Part shown: positions 18,603-27,651 of the stretch, piece after piece
Layout: each line of letters begins with the position of its first letter
How positions within the stretch are numbered: position 1 is the first letter of the stretch
NCBI RefSeq assembly: GCF_017743995.1
Contig: NZ_JAGHRB010000001.1
Coordinates: 62,001-126,000, forward strand
Length of the DNA stretch: 64,000 nucleotides
DNA from: Ruegeria sp. R13_0
Lineage (GTDB): Bacteria; Pseudomonadota; Alphaproteobacteria; Rhodobacterales; Rhodobacteraceae
Reading direction: 5' to 3'
The notes under the pieces: generated by a model
What the model was told of the DNA's origin: nothing
Database searches by the model: none
Seen by the model: only the letters and a program-made list of their open reading frames with translations
Translations under genes and position numbers: made by a program

Positions 18603-20738
18603 ATGGCCAGCAGACAGACACGCAGCGGACTTCAGGTCGATCCGGTTCTGGTCGCATTCATCGAAGGTCAGGCTTTGCCCGGAACCGGTGTCACCACCGA
18701 GACCTTCTGGAATGGCCTGTCGCGCATGGTATCCGAACTGGGGCCCAAGAACCGCGCCTTCCTTGCCAAACGCAAAGAGATTCAGGACCAATTGGATGCA
18801 TGGCACCTGGATCGCAAAGGTGAGGACCACGACGCTGAGGCTTATAAAGCGTTCCTGCACGAGATCGGGTATCTGGTCGACGAGGGTGAAGACTTCCAGA
18901 TCGAAACCGCCAATGTCGACCCCGAGATCGCCACAACGCCCGGCCCTCAGCTGGTTGTGCCAATCACCAATGCGCGCTTTGCTCTGAACGCCGCCAATGC
19001 CCGTTGGGGCAGCTTGTACGACGCGCTCTATGGCACGGATGCGATGGGTGATCTGCCTGGGGGTGGAGGCTACGATGCTGCGCGCGGCGCGCGTGTCATT
19101 GCGTGGGCCAAGGCGTTTCTCGACGATGCTGTGCCATTGGCCAGCGGATCCTGGGCGGATGTCACCAAGCTGAGCGTTGAGGCCGGCGCTTTGGTTCCCG
19201 CGCTGGCGGATGCCTCGAGCTTTGTGGGTCATGGCGGCGCGGCTGATAGGCCCGAGTTCGTCCTATTGAAAAACAACGGCCTTCACATTCAGATCATGAT
19301 CGACCCAATCAGCGCGATTGGCGCTGCTGATCCGGCCAACATCTCGGACCTGCGGCTCGAGTCTGCGTTGTCGACGATCATGGATTGCGAGGATTCCGTG
19401 GCCTGCGTGGACGCCGCCGATAAGGTTGTTGCCTATGGCAACTGGCTGGGCCTGATGAAGGGTGACCTGACCGAAGAGGTCAGCAAATCCGGCAAGACAT
19501 TTACCCGGCGTTTGGCGGCTGATCTGGACTTTACAGATGTGAATGGAGCTGAGGCGCGTCTCAAAGGCCGCTCGTTGATGCTGGTGCGCAACGTGGGCCA
19601 TCTGATGACCAACCCGGCCGTGCTGGATGCCGAGGGCAAAGAGATCGGCGAGGGCCTCATGGATGCGCTCTGCACGACGTTGATCGCCATGCATGATCTG
19701 GCGCGCGACGGCGGCAACTCAGTCACCGGGTCGGTCTATGTGGTGAAGCCAAAGATGCATGGACCCGAAGAGGTCGCCTTCTCGGTCGAGATTTTCGACA
19801 TGGTCGAAGACATCCTCGGCCTGCCGCGCAACACCGTGAAGCTGGGTATCATGGATGAGGAACGCCGCACCTCGGCCAATCTCAAGGAATGTATCCGGGC
19901 CGCGAAATCGCGCGTGGCCTTTATCAACACCGGCTTCCTTGACCGGACCGGAGACGAGATTCACACCTCGATGGAGGCAGGCCCGATGTTGCCCAAGGGC
20001 GACATCAAGAACACGCCTTGGATTGCGTCCTACGAGGATCGAAACGTCGATATCGGTCTGGCCTGCGGCCTGAAAGGCAAGGCGCAGATAGGCAAAGGCA
20101 TGTGGGCGATGCCCGATCGCATGGGCGATATGCTGGAGGCAAAGATCGGCCATCCGCAATCCGGTGCAACTTGCGCGTGGGTTCCCTCGCCAACCGCTGC
20201 GACTTTGCATGCCACGCACTATCACAAGGTCGACGTTCTGGCCCGTCAGGATGAGCTGGCCGCCGGTGGCGCACGCGGTACGTTGGAGGATTTGCTGACC
20301 GTTCCGCTGCTGGGTGGCCGCAACCTCAGTGATGATGAGATCACCCGTGAGGTCGAGAATAACGCCCAGGGTATTCTCGGCTATGTCGTGCGTTGGGTCG
20401 ATCAGGGCGTCGGATGCTCGAAAGTGCCGGACCTGAACGACATTGGCTTGATGGAAGACCGTGCGACCTGCCGGATTTCCAGCCAAGCGCTGGCCAACTG
20501 GTTGCACCACGGTGTTGTCAGCGAAGAACAGGTGATGGCGGCGATGCAGAAGATGGCTGCCGTTGTGGACCGTCAGAACGAAGGTGACGCAGCCTATCAT
20601 CCGATGGCACCCGGTTTTGATGGCATTGCGTTCCAAGCGGCCTGCGATCTTGTGTTCAAGGGTCGTGTGCAACCGTCGGGCTATACCGAGCCGGTCCTGC
20701 ATGCCCGCCGTTTGGAGTTGAAAGCCAGCTTGGGTTAA
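18603..20738 (+). CDS. glcB: Malate synthase G
   Basis: GlcB condenses glyoxylate with acetyl-CoA to malate, the entry step for glyoxylate and C2 compounds. From [14 protein letters not shown] at 18603, after GAGAGGAAGAAA, it has 711 residues, typical of the monomeric G form (about 720). Characteristic segments are [58 protein letters not shown] and [19 protein letters not shown], which carry the metal and glyoxylate contacts. GlcG follows 82 bases downstream, as in many glc regions, but glcDEF glycolate oxidase genes are not here. Confidence 0.97.
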   Translation: MASRQTRSGLQVDPVLVAFIEGQALPGTGVTTETFWNGLSRMVSELGPKNRAFLAKRKEIQDQLDAWHLDRKGEDHDAEAYKAFLHEIGYLVDEGEDFQIETANVDPEIATTPGPQLVVPITNARFALNAANARWGSLYDALYGTDAMGDLPGGGGYDAARGARVIAWAKAFLDDAVPLASGSWADVTKLSVEAGALVPALADASSFVGHGGAADRPEFVLLKNNGLHIQIMIDPISAIGAADPANISDLRLESALSTIMDCEDSVACVDAADKVVAYGNWLGLMKGDLTEEVSKSGKTFTRRLAADLDFTDVNGAEARLKGRSLMLVRNVGHLMTNPAVLDAEGKEIGEGLMDALCTTLIAMHDLARDGGNSVTGSVYVVKPKMHGPEEVAFSVEIFDMVEDILGLPRNTVKLGIMDEERRTSANLKECIRAAKSRVAFINTGFLDRTGDEIHTSMEAGPMLPKGDIKNTPWIASYEDRNVDIGLACGLKGKAQIGKGMWAMPDRMGDMLEAKIGHPQSGATCAWVPSPTAATLHATHYHKVDVLARQDELAAGGARGTLEDLLTVPLLGGRNLSDDEITREVENNAQGILGYVVRWVDQGVGCSKVPDLNDIGLMEDRATCRISSQALANWLHHGVVSEEQVMAAMQKMAAVVDRQNEGDAAYHPMAPGFDGIAFQAACDLVFKGRVQPSGYTEPVLHARRLELKASLG

Positions 20739-20755
20739 GTGGATAGGACGGGACC

Positions 20756-20776
20756 GAGGGGGCTGTCTGCCCCCTC
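20756..20776 (+). terminator. Terminator-like hairpin after glcB
   Basis: GAGGGGGC-TGTCT-GCCCCCTC is a perfect 8-bp GC stem 18 bases after the glcB stop. It is followed by the repeat tail CCCCCGAGGATATTTTTAG. The T-run lies about 15 bases downstream rather than directly at the stem, so termination may be partial and glcG may be read through. Confidence 0.5.
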
Positions 20777-20780
20777 GCGC

Positions 20781-20810
20781 TCCCCCGAGGATATTTTTAG
20801 CCAGATGAAG
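20781..20810 (+). repeat. Dispersed intergenic repeat, copy 3 (before glcG)
   Basis: CCCCCGAGGATATTTTTAG followed by CCAGATGAAG. The 3' end is identical to copy 2 over AGCCAGATGAAG. It ends 10 bases before the glcG ATG and supplies or abuts the GAAGGGGATCAGGG ribosome-binding stretch. Confidence 0.65.
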
Positions 20811-20820
20811 GGGATCAGGG

Positions 20821-21246
20821 ATGGCAATTTCCTTGCGCAAGGCGCGCACCATCATTCGTAAAGCTCTGGAAGAGGGGCGCCGGTTGGAATTGAAACCGCT
20901 TTCGGTCGTTGTGCTGGATGCAGGCGGTCATGTCATTGCGTTCGAGCGCGAAGATGGCGCAGCCCCAGGTCGGTTTGGAATTGCGCAGGGCAAGGCCTAT
21001 GGCTCGGTCATGCTGGGCATGGCCGGGACGGCGCAGATGCAGCGGGCCGAAGCGCAGGCTTATTTTATGGCTGCAGTGAACGGCGTCTACGGTGGACAGG
21101 TTGTTCCGGTGCCGGGTGGCGTGCTGTTGCGCGACAAGAAAGGGGCCGTGATTGGCGCCGTTGGCGTGACGGGCGACACCTCCGACAATGACGTGCTTGC
21201 GGCGATGGCAGGGATCGAAGCCGCGAACCTTATTGGCGAAAGCTGA
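20821..21246 (+). CDS. glcG: GlcG/HbpS family protein
   Basis: This is a 141-residue protein of the GlcG/HbpS family (also called DUF336), small alpha/beta proteins often encoded in glycolate operons. The sequences LSVVVLDAGGHVIAFEREDGA and GIAQGKAYGSVML, and the tail GAVIGAVGVTGDTSDNDVLAA, are diagnostic. Some relatives bind heme or cobalamin; no such site is certain here. The location directly after glcB supports a role with glyoxylate/glycolate metabolism. The ATG at 20821 is followed by a normal frame. Confidence 0.92.
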   Translation: MAISLRKARTIIRKALEEGRRLELKPLSVVVLDAGGHVIAFEREDGAAPGRFGIAQGKAYGSVMLGMAGTAQMQRAEAQAYFMAAVNGVYGGQVVPVPGGVLLRDKKGAVIGAVGVTGDTSDNDVLAAMAGIEAANLIGES

Positions 21247-21260
21247 TTTCCTTGAAGATG

Positions 21261-21284
21261 GAGAGAGCCTGCGCTGGCTCTCTC
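21261..21284 (+). terminator. Possible terminator after glcG
   Basis: GAGAGAGCC-TGCGCT-GGCTCTCTC is a perfect 9-bp stem 14 bases after the glcG stop. It lacks an immediate T-tract; the sequence continues GCCCAAATTGGAC and a TTTTTG run lies 16 bases later. It probably marks the end of the glcB-glcG unit. Confidence 0.45.
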
Positions 21285-21477
21285 GCCCAAATTGGACTTT
21301 TTGCATTGCACGTTTAGCGGGCAATGGGAGCCCGATTGTGACAATGCCCCCGTCGGATGCATAGATGTGCGGCATTGAACATGTACTTGCGCTGACACAC
21401 AGGGCCTGTGCTATTGCGCGCTGTTGCCCCTGCCGATAGCTTTTCCACACGTTTAGGAAATAAATTGGGAAAGCAGA

Positions 21478-22257
21478 ATGTCTCGACCCGTCGTCGGTAT
21501 CATCGGCAACTCTTACTTGATGAATGACAACTACCCGACGCATGCCGGTGGCACGATGAACTCGGATGCCGTTGCGAATGTTTCAGGGTGTTTGCCGCTG
21601 CTGATCCCGGCTGATCCGCGTTACGTCTCGGTCGAGGAATTGCTGGACGCGTGCGACGGGTTTCTTCTGACGGGCGGTCGCCCCAATGTTCACCCCGAGG
21701 AATACGGTGAGCCGCCGACTGAAGCGCATGGCGATTTCGACCGGGCGCGCGATGCGATCACCTTGCCGCTGGTGCGCGCCTGTGTTGAGCGGGGCCAGCC
21801 GTTCTTTGGAATTTGCAGAGGTTTTCAAGAAGTTAACGTTGCGATGGGCGGGACGCTCTATCCCGAGATTCGCGACCTTCCGGGGCGGCAGAACCACCGG
21901 ATGCCTCCTGATGGAACGCTAGAGGAGAAGTTCGCCCTGCGCCATGTCGTGACTCTGAACGAAGGCGGCGTGTTCCACCGGCTGTTCGGTGCGCGCGAAG
22001 TGATGACCAATACGCTGCACGGTCAGGGGATCAAGGCCGTAGGCCAGAATGTCGTGATCGACGGCCACGCACCAGATGGCACGCCCGAGGCGATTTATGT
22101 CAAAGATGCGCCGGGCTTTACCCTCTCGGTCCAATGGCACCCGGAATGGGATGCTGCAAATGACCCGGTCTCGCGCCCGTTGTTTGAGGCGTTTGGCGCG
22201 GCCGTCAAAGCCTGGTCTGCAGGATCAAGCACGCGGTTCCTGCAGCAAACAGCATAA
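21478..22257 (+). CDS. Class I glutamine amidotransferase / gamma-glutamyl-GABA hydrolase-like (C26)
   Basis: The 259-residue protein is a PuuD-like peptidase C26. The catalytic triad is C113 in FFGICRGFQEVN, with H221 and E223 in VQWHPEW. Relatives hydrolyse gamma-glutamyl bonds, such as gamma-glutamyl-GABA in putrescine breakdown. No putrescine genes are visible, so the substrate is inferred only at family level. A 230-base gap separates it from glcG and a strong hairpin follows, so it is probably transcribed alone. Confidence 0.88.
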   Translation: MSRPVVGIIGNSYLMNDNYPTHAGGTMNSDAVANVSGCLPLLIPADPRYVSVEELLDACDGFLLTGGRPNVHPEEYGEPPTEAHGDFDRARDAITLPLVRACVERGQPFFGICRGFQEVNVAMGGTLYPEIRDLPGRQNHRMPPDGTLEEKFALRHVVTLNEGGVFHRLFGAREVMTNTLHGQGIKAVGQNVVIDGHAPDGTPEAIYVKDAPGFTLSVQWHPEWDAANDPVSRPLFEAFGAAVKAWSAGSSTRFLQQTA

Positions 22258-22263
22258 GTTTTG

Positions 22264-22300
22264 GCACCGGTCCGGCCGGGAGGGGATGCCGGACCGGTGC
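22264..22300. terminator. Strong hairpin between convergent genes
   Basis: GCACCGGTCCGGC-N11-GCCGGACCGGTGC is a perfect 13-bp inverted repeat located between the amidotransferase stop (22257) and the stop of the minus-strand oxidoreductase (22308). It can serve both strands. There is no long T-run, so it may act through blocking rather than classical slippage. Confidence 0.6.
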
Positions 22301-22307
22301 GTCGCGA

Positions 22308-24548
22308 TCAAATCAGTAGGTCGAACTGATTGATCAGCGGCAGGGTTCGCGCGCGTTCTCCGGTCAGATCAAACAGCGCATTACCTAAGGCCGGCATTGA
22401 GGGGGGTGTACCGGGCTCACCTGCGCCGCCCATATGGCGGTTGGTCTCGAGAACGCGCACTTCGACCTGCGGAGCCGTGTGCATGCGAAGTGCGTCATAG
22501 TCGGGGAAGTTGAACTGCTCGACTTCGCCCTCGGCAAAGGTGATCTCGCCGTAGCAAGCGGCACTCAGGCCGTACATCATCCCACCGAACATCTGCGCCT
22601 TGACGTTTTCAGGGTCCAACGCGAGACCCATGTCACAGGCGATCCACGCCTTGTTGATGCGGATGGTGCCGTCTTCGTCGACAACCTCGATCACCTGCGC
22701 GACCGGAGTGCCAAAGCTGTAGGTGAAGGCGACCCCCCGACCGACGCCAGCCGGGGTTTGGCCGGTCCAGCCTGACATCTCTTTCACGGCCTCAAGGCAA
22801 CCTGCTGAAGGGGCGTGTTCGGTCTTAGTCAACTCCAGCCGGAATTCCAGCGGGTCACGGCCTGCGGCATGGGCCATCTCATCCATGAAGGTTTCGTGGA
22901 AAAAGCCGTTATGGCTGTTGCCGACCGAGCGCCAGAAGCCAACGGGCACGTCGAGCTTCGCGATATGGCCGCTCATCCGGTAGTTCGGAACCGCATAGGG
23001 TTGGTTGAAGAAGCCCTCGACCAGAACCTTGTCGGGGCCTGCACCGGGCATGCCGGTATAGCGTTCAACCGCTTGCTGCGTGCAGGATTGTGCGGCAACC
23101 GCGCCGTCGATCAGCACCGCTTTGCCATCCTTCACAGCGCCGCGCAACCGAGCGATCGCGCCAGGGCGGTAGTAGTCGTGACGCATGTCTTCTTCTCGGC
23201 TCCACGTCGTTTGGACCGGAGTGCCGGGCATCGCCATGGCGACCTTGGTGGCGATCTCGCCGAAATCCAGTTCCCCACGGCGACCAAACCCACCGCCCAG
23301 ATAGGTGGTGTGGATCTGCACCGCATCCGTATCCAGACGAGCGGTATTGGCCACGCGGAATTGGATCAGAGTGGGGGCCTGATTGCCGCACCACAGTTCC
23401 AGCGCGTCGCCGGTGAAAAGCGCGGTGGCGTTCATCGGCTCCATCGTGGCGTGGGCCAGATAGGGCAGGCGGTATTCGGCGGTGATTTCGGTTGCGCCCT
23501 CGGGTGTGACGCTGACGTCGCCGTCGTCGCGCATGGTCGAGTTCGGTGCATCGTCAAACGCTTCGGCGATTTTGGCGAAGATGCCGTCGGTTTCCGGCGG
23601 GTAGGGGGCATCCCCCCAATCCACGTCGATCACCTCCACCGCTTGGTTGGCAAGCCATGTGTTGTTTGCGATGACCGCAACGCCAGTGCCCAGATCGACG
23701 ATCTGTTCGACCCCCGGCATGTCTTTTGCGGCGCTGTCGTCATAGCCGTTCATCGCACCGCCCAGCTTGGGGTTCATGCGCACGGCTGCAAATTTCATAC
23801 CGGGCAGCCGGACATCGACGCCGAATTCAGCGGTGCCTGTGGCTTTGCCAACCATGTCCAGACGCGGTTGGTTCTGGCCCAGATACCGCCATTCGGACGG
23901 GTCACGCAGAGGCACCTCGACCGGCTCAAGACCGGCCGCATCCATCGCGAGGTCGGTATAGGCGATCTTGTCGCCATTGGGCGCGATGACACGCCCCGAG
24001 GCCGTCTGTAGTTGCGACGGGTCAACCCCCAGACGGTTGGCAGCTGCCCGTTTCAGTGTCTCGCGGGCCGACGCGCCGGCCTGCCGCATCCGCTCGAACC
24101 CGTCCTTCATCGAGGTCGAGCCACCGGTGACCTGAAGGCTCAGCGCTTTGCCGAGGACACCCAGCGCCTCACCCAGATTGTGCTGGAAGTTCGAGATGTC
24201 GTACCCTTTGTTCGGCAGCCCTTCGCCCACTAGCGCGGAGTTGTAATACGCCGCCGCAGCAGGGCCATGCAGCACGTTGATCTGGTCAAGATCGACATCC
24301 AGTTCTTCCGCGATCAAAGCAGCCCAGGTCGTCTTTACGCCCTGTCCCATTTCGGCACGCGGGGCGAACAGGGTGACGCCATTCTGGTCGATCAGAATGA
24401 ATGGGTTCAGCGCGGCCTCACCCTCGCCAGGTTTCAGCGGGTTCGGGGCGGGGCGGGTGACGTAATAACCGCCAAAAGCCACACCGCCGACGATGGCGGC
24501 CGATCCGATCAGAAAGGTGCGGCGCAGAATTTTTCCAACTTTGCCCAT
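22308..24548 (-). CDS. Molybdopterin-binding oxidoreductase large subunit (IorB/xanthine dehydrogenase family)
   Basis: This is a 746-residue catalytic subunit of a molybdenum hydroxylase, of the single-chain type related to isoquinoline 1-oxidoreductase IorB. The N-terminus LRRTFLIGSAAIVGGVAFGGYYV has a twin-arginine pair and a hydrophobic anchor, so periplasmic Tat export is expected. Motifs include AEMGQGVKTTW (molybdopterin loop), GGGFGRRGELDFG, SVGNSHNGFFHETFMDE, and the C-terminal GEPGTPP containing the catalytic glutamate. The Fe-S partner follows upstream with a three-base gap. Substrate cannot be deduced; aldehydes or N-heterocycles are typical. Confidence 0.9.
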   Translation of the reverse strand: MGKVGKILRRTFLIGSAAIVGGVAFGGYYVTRPAPNPLKPGEGEAALNPFILIDQNGVTLFAPRAEMGQGVKTTWAALIAEELDVDLDQINVLHGPAAAAYYNSALVGEGLPNKGYDISNFQHNLGEALGVLGKALSLQVTGGSTSMKDGFERMRQAGASARETLKRAAANRLGVDPSQLQTASGRVIAPNGDKIAYTDLAMDAAGLEPVEVPLRDPSEWRYLGQNQPRLDMVGKATGTAEFGVDVRLPGMKFAAVRMNPKLGGAMNGYDDSAAKDMPGVEQIVDLGTGVAVIANNTWLANQAVEVIDVDWGDAPYPPETDGIFAKIAEAFDDAPNSTMRDDGDVSVTPEGATEITAEYRLPYLAHATMEPMNATALFTGDALELWCGNQAPTLIQFRVANTARLDTDAVQIHTTYLGGGFGRRGELDFGEIATKVAMAMPGTPVQTTWSREEDMRHDYYRPGAIARLRGAVKDGKAVLIDGAVAAQSCTQQAVERYTGMPGAGPDKVLVEGFFNQPYAVPNYRMSGHIAKLDVPVGFWRSVGNSHNGFFHETFMDEMAHAAGRDPLEFRLELTKTEHAPSAGCLEAVKEMSGWTGQTPAGVGRGVAFTYSFGTPVAQVIEVVDEDGTIRINKAWIACDMGLALDPENVKAQMFGGMMYGLSAACYGEITFAEGEVEQFNFPDYDALRMHTAPQVEVRVLETNRHMGGAGEPGTPPSMPALGNALFDLTGERARTLPLINQFDLLI

Positions 24549-24551
24549 GCC

Positions 24552-25016
24552 TTAAGCCTCCTGCAACTTGCCAGCGGCGTCTTGGATTGCAGCGCGGATG
24601 CGGGGGTAGGTGCCACAGCGGCACAGATTGCCCTGCATCGCGTCATCTATGTCCGCGTCCGTTGGGATGGAGTTTTCAGCGAGCAAAGCCGCCGCCTGCA
24701 TGATCTGACCAGACTGGCAGTAGCCGCATTGCGCCACCTGATGATCCACCCAAGCCTGCTGGATCACGGCCATCGCCTCGGGCGAGCCGATGCCTTCGAT
24801 TGTAGTTACATCGCCCCAGACATCGGACAGCGACACCTGGCACGAACGCACCGCCTCTCCGTCGATATGCACTGTGCAGGCGCCGCAGGCGGCCACGCCG
24901 CAGCCGAATTTGGTTCCGGTCAGGCCGACCTCATCCCGCAGGACCCAAAGCAGGGGGACGTCGTCCGGCAGGTCAACCTGATGTTGCTTCCCGTTGATCT
25001 TCAGCGCGGTTGCCAT
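24552..25016 (-). CDS. (2Fe-2S)-binding oxidoreductase small subunit (IorA-like)
   Basis: The 154-residue protein has two [2Fe-2S] clusters. The plant-ferredoxin type has C39, C44, C47 and C59 in [17 protein letters not shown] and VRSC; the second has C97, C100, C132 and C134 in [11 protein letters not shown] and [10 protein letters not shown]. It transfers electrons from the molybdenum subunit. The start [11 protein letters not shown] at 25016 is used because the longer frame has no support. It lacks a signal peptide and is probably exported by hitch-hiking on the Tat signal of the large subunit (inference). Confidence 0.93.
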   Translation of the reverse strand: MATALKINGKQHQVDLPDDVPLLWVLRDEVGLTGTKFGCGVAACGACTVHIDGEAVRSCQVSLSDVWGDVTTIEGIGSPEAMAVIQQAWVDHQVAQCGYCQSGQIMQAAALLAENSIPTDADIDDAMQGNLCRCGTYPRIRAAIQDAAGKLQEA

Positions 25017-25045
25017 GGCACACCTCTCGTAGCTGTGGCTATTGC

Positions 25046-25103
25046 TGACATAATTGCCGGAAAGTGTCAGGGTGTCAATTGACAAATAAAACGAAAACTG
25101 TCA
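25046..25103. promoter_or_regulatory. TGTCA/TGACA half-site cluster with palindrome, probable TetR operator
   Basis: The 97-base gap between the IorA-like gene and the TetR gene has TGACA (25046-25050), TGTCA (25065-25069), the perfect palindrome TGTCAATTGACA (25073-25084) and TGTCA (25099-25103). TetR-family proteins commonly autoregulate from such divergent gaps. I infer that the TetR protein represses both genes from this site; no experimental evidence is available. Confidence 0.6.
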
Positions 25104-25113
25104 GATCGGTTTC

Positions 25114-25692
25114 ATGATTGAAACGCAAGACGATCCGCGGCAACAGGCCATTCTTGCGTCGGCGCTTGAGGCGTTCGCGGCCTATGGCTTTCGCAAAACC
25201 TCGATGGACGACATCGCCAAAGGGGCGGGCATGTCGCGCCCTGCTGTGTATCTGCATTACAAGAACAAAGAGGCGATCGTGCGCAGCCTTGTGCGTGCGC
25301 ATTACGCCGAGAAAACCGCAACCGTATCGCAGGCCTTGTCCAGCGATGGCAGTGTGTCCCAGCGGTTGGCGCGTGCGATTGACGGGCAGATCAAGGGGGT
25401 TGCCGCGATGCTCACCTCTCCGCACGGGCGAGAGATGCTGGATACCAGCACGTCCACCGCCTCGGACATTCTGACCGAGGGCGAGGAGGAGATGATCGCG
25501 CTTTATGCCGATTGGTTGCGCCGCGAAGACAGCGCCGGACGCGTCCGCCTGCCCAACGGCCCGGACGAGACGGCGAAGACCATCACCGCGACCCTGATGG
25601 GCGTCAAGATGACCGCAACCAGCGCTGATGAGTTCGAGAAACGCATCGCGCAATTGGCTGAATTGCTGGGTGCCGGGCTTGAGGTCAGGTAA
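25114..25692 (+). CDS. TetR/AcrR family transcriptional regulator
   Basis: The 192-residue regulator has a TetR N-terminal helix-turn-helix: ILASALEAFAAYGFRKTSMDDIAKGAGMSRPAVYLHYKNKEAIV spans the three-helix domain (residues 13-55). The C-terminal ligand domain is unlike any I can name. It is divergent from the IorAB-like operon with a palindrome between, so it likely controls that oxidoreductase and itself. Its stop at 25692 overlaps the end of kynU by eight bases on the opposite strand. Confidence 0.92.
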   Translation: MIETQDDPRQQAILASALEAFAAYGFRKTSMDDIAKGAGMSRPAVYLHYKNKEAIVRSLVRAHYAEKTATVSQALSSDGSVSQRLARAIDGQIKGVAAMLTSPHGREMLDTSTSTASDILTEGEEEMIALYADWLRREDSAGRVRLPNGPDETAKTITATLMGVKMTATSADEFEKRIAQLAELLGAGLEVR

Positions 25693-26878
25693 CCCGCTGG
25701 CGGATTTTGTATTCCGGCTGGTCCCACAGGCTATTGGTTATGATGTCCGCCAAAATCTCTGCGGCCTCTTCCACGTCGTTCTCATCAACATAGAGAGGCG
25801 TGAAGCCAAAGCGCATGATGTCCGGTGCGCGGAAATCTCCGATCACGCCGCGGGCAATCAGCGCCTGCATGGCGGCGTAGCCTTCGGCAAAGTGGAATGA
25901 GACCTGACTGCCGCGCAGCGCCGGATCGCGTGGGCTGGCGAGGGTCAGGCCGGGGCAGGTGGCCTCGACCTTTGCAATGAACAACTCGGTCAGTTCGATG
26001 GACTTCGCCCGGACATCGGCCATCTCGGCCATGTCCCAGACATCCATCGCCGCAGACAGCGCGGCCATTTGCAGGACCGGAGGGGTGCCGACCCGCATCC
26101 TCTCAATCCCCGAACCGGGGCGATAGTCGAGATCGAAGGCAAAGGGGGCTTCGTGCCCCAACCATCCTGAAAGCGCCGGGCGCACACGGTCGGACAGGCG
26201 TGGAGCGACGTAGATGAACGCAGGCGCGCCGGGGCCGCCATTGAGGTATTTGTAGGTACAACCGACCGCAAAATCGGCGTTGCACCCGGCCAGATCGACC
26301 GGAATTGCGCCTGCGGAATGGGCCAGATCCCAGACCGTTACCACACCGTTGGAATGGGCCAACTCGGTCAGAGCTTTCATGTCGTGCATACGACCGGTGC
26401 GATAGTCGACCTCGGTCAGCATCAGAACGGCGATGTCTTCGGTGATGTTTTCGGCGACCTCTTCCGGGGCGACGACCCGCAATTCGTATTCCGCGCCTAG
26501 CGAGCGCAGCAACCCGTCAGCCATATACAAATCGGATGGGAAATTGCCGTTGTCCGACAGCACAACCTTGCGGTTCGGGTTCAACTCCAAGGCCGATGCC
26601 ACGGCCTGATAAACCTTGATCGACAGAGTGTCGCCGACCACAACGCTGCCTGCCTCGGCCCCGATCAGACGTCCGATCCGATCCCCCAAGCCCGTGGGCA
26701 ATCCCATCCATCCGGCCTTGTTCCAACCGGTAATCAGCATCTGCCCCCATTCCTGCGTCGCCGTCTGGTGCAGACGCGCATCAACCGCCTTTGGCAACGG
26801 ACCCAGAGAGTTGCCGTCAAGATAGAGAATGCCTTCGGGCAGTTCGAACATGGCTTTGGTTGCTTTGAAGTCGGTCAT
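25685..26878 (-). CDS. kynU: Kynureninase
   Basis: KynU is the PLP enzyme that cleaves kynurenine to anthranilate and alanine in tryptophan breakdown. From MTDFKATKAMFELPEG at 26878 it has 397 residues, close to the usual 405-420. The Schiff-base lysine is K210 in GCTYKYLNGGPGAPA, and the PLP-ring aspartate is in TVWDLAHSAGAIPVDL. TGVVTVWDLAHS is a good family motif. No other tryptophan-degradation gene (tdo, kynB) lies nearby, so in this genome the pathway is either dispersed or incomplete. It is convergent with the TetR gene and divergent from a methyltransferase. Confidence 0.95.
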   Translation of the reverse strand: MTDFKATKAMFELPEGILYLDGNSLGPLPKAVDARLHQTATQEWGQMLITGWNKAGWMGLPTGLGDRIGRLIGAEAGSVVVGDTLSIKVYQAVASALELNPNRKVVLSDNGNFPSDLYMADGLLRSLGAEYELRVVAPEEVAENITEDIAVLMLTEVDYRTGRMHDMKALTELAHSNGVVTVWDLAHSAGAIPVDLAGCNADFAVGCTYKYLNGGPGAPAFIYVAPRLSDRVRPALSGWLGHEAPFAFDLDYRPGSGIERMRVGTPPVLQMAALSAAMDVWDMAEMADVRAKSIELTELFIAKVEATCPGLTLASPRDPALRGSQVSFHFAEGYAAMQALIARGVIGDFRAPDIMRFGFTPLYVDENDVEEAAEILADIITNSLWDQPEYKIRQRVT

Positions 26879-26909
26879 TCCGGCTGGGCCCTGTTGATTA
26901 TTTTGGTTA

Positions 26910-26929
26910 CATCCGTTGGCTATCGGATG
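26910..26929. promoter_or_regulatory. Inverted repeat upstream of kynU
   Basis: CATCCG-TTGGCTAT-CGGATG lies 32 bases before the kynU start. It is a perfect 6-bp inverted repeat with an 8-base spacer, a size that would fit a dimeric regulator such as an Lrp/AsnC-type kynurenine regulator, but no such gene is in view. Low confidence. Confidence 0.3.
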
Positions 26930-27071
26930 CACTAAGCGCTGTCCACCGATGCATATCTTCGAAATAAATCGCCGCGACCTTTTGATGTTTTGATCTTAAG
27001 GTCGGAAAGCGGTAGACAAACTGTCGAAAACGACACTTTCTTTGAGAGATATCGACAGGTAATCAGCGCGA

Positions 27072-27521
27072 ATGCAGAAAATCGACATCCCTCCGATCTG
27101 GTTGCTGGGGGCGGCTTGCCTCGTGTGGTTTCAAGCGCAACACCTGTCCTTTGGGCTGTCCCTTCAAGGGTGGTTGACTGATCTTGCCAGCGGCGTGCTC
27201 ATCGGGGGCGGTATTGTTCTGGTGGTTCTGGCAGTTGTCGAATTCCGCCGCCATCAGACGACGGTAATGCCACACCAGACCCCATCCAGCATGGTGCAAA
27301 GCGGAATTTTCAAACGCAGCCGGAACCCAATCTATCTGGGAGACGTCCTTATCCTGACCGGTTTGATCCTGCGTTTCGATGCGGTGCTGTCGCTGGTTCT
27401 GGTGCCGATTTTCGTCTGGATTCTGGAGCGCCGCTTTATCGAGCCGGAAGAGGATCGCTTGCGACGCAAATTTCGCGCTGACTTCGCCCGTTATGCGCAA
27501 AAGACGCGACGCTGGATTTGA
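27072..27521 (+). CDS. Integral membrane methyltransferase (ICMT/PEMT-like)
   Basis: The 149-residue protein has about four membrane helices (PPIWLLGAACLVWFQAQ, LASGVLIGGGIVLVVLAVV, IYLGDVLILTGLIL, AVLSLVLVPIFVWILE). The SAM-binding core of the isoprenylcysteine/phospholipid methyltransferase family is seen as GIFKRSRNPIYLGD and ERRFIEPEEDRLRRKFRADFARYAQKTRRW. Family members methylate lipids or prenylated cysteines at the membrane; the substrate here is unknown. It stands alone between kynU and pntA. Confidence 0.85.
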   Translation: MQKIDIPPIWLLGAACLVWFQAQHLSFGLSLQGWLTDLASGVLIGGGIVLVVLAVVEFRRHQTTVMPHQTPSSMVQSGIFKRSRNPIYLGDVLILTGLILRFDAVLSLVLVPIFVWILERRFIEPEEDRLRRKFRADFARYAQKTRRWI

Positions 27522-27560
27522 AGGTGTGCTGCCAATGACACAACGTAACGAATGCTGCAG

Positions 27561-27581
27561 TTGCGAAATAATCTTTCGCAA
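27561..27581. promoter_or_regulatory. Perfect palindrome upstream of pntA
   Basis: TTGCGAAA-TAATC-TTTCGCAA is a perfect 8-bp inverted repeat with a 5-base centre. It starts 91 and ends 71 bases before the pntA start codon. I infer an operator for the transhydrogenase operon; the regulator is unknown. Confidence 0.5.
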
Positions 27582-27651
27582 TGTAGGTGGGGATTGAACG
27601 AAAGATGCAAAGAACTCGCGCGAACATATCGAAAGTAAAGGAGGCTCTCCG

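Noticed and set aside
18396-19232. Long N-terminal extension of pepN's reading frame
   Set aside because: It is antisense to glcB, unlike any aminopeptidase N, and the conserved start MRDAAPTTIY is at 18395.
22815-24011. 398-codon open frame opposite the molybdopterin subunit
   Set aside because: Antisense shadow of a gene with clear catalytic motifs; no protein-like features.
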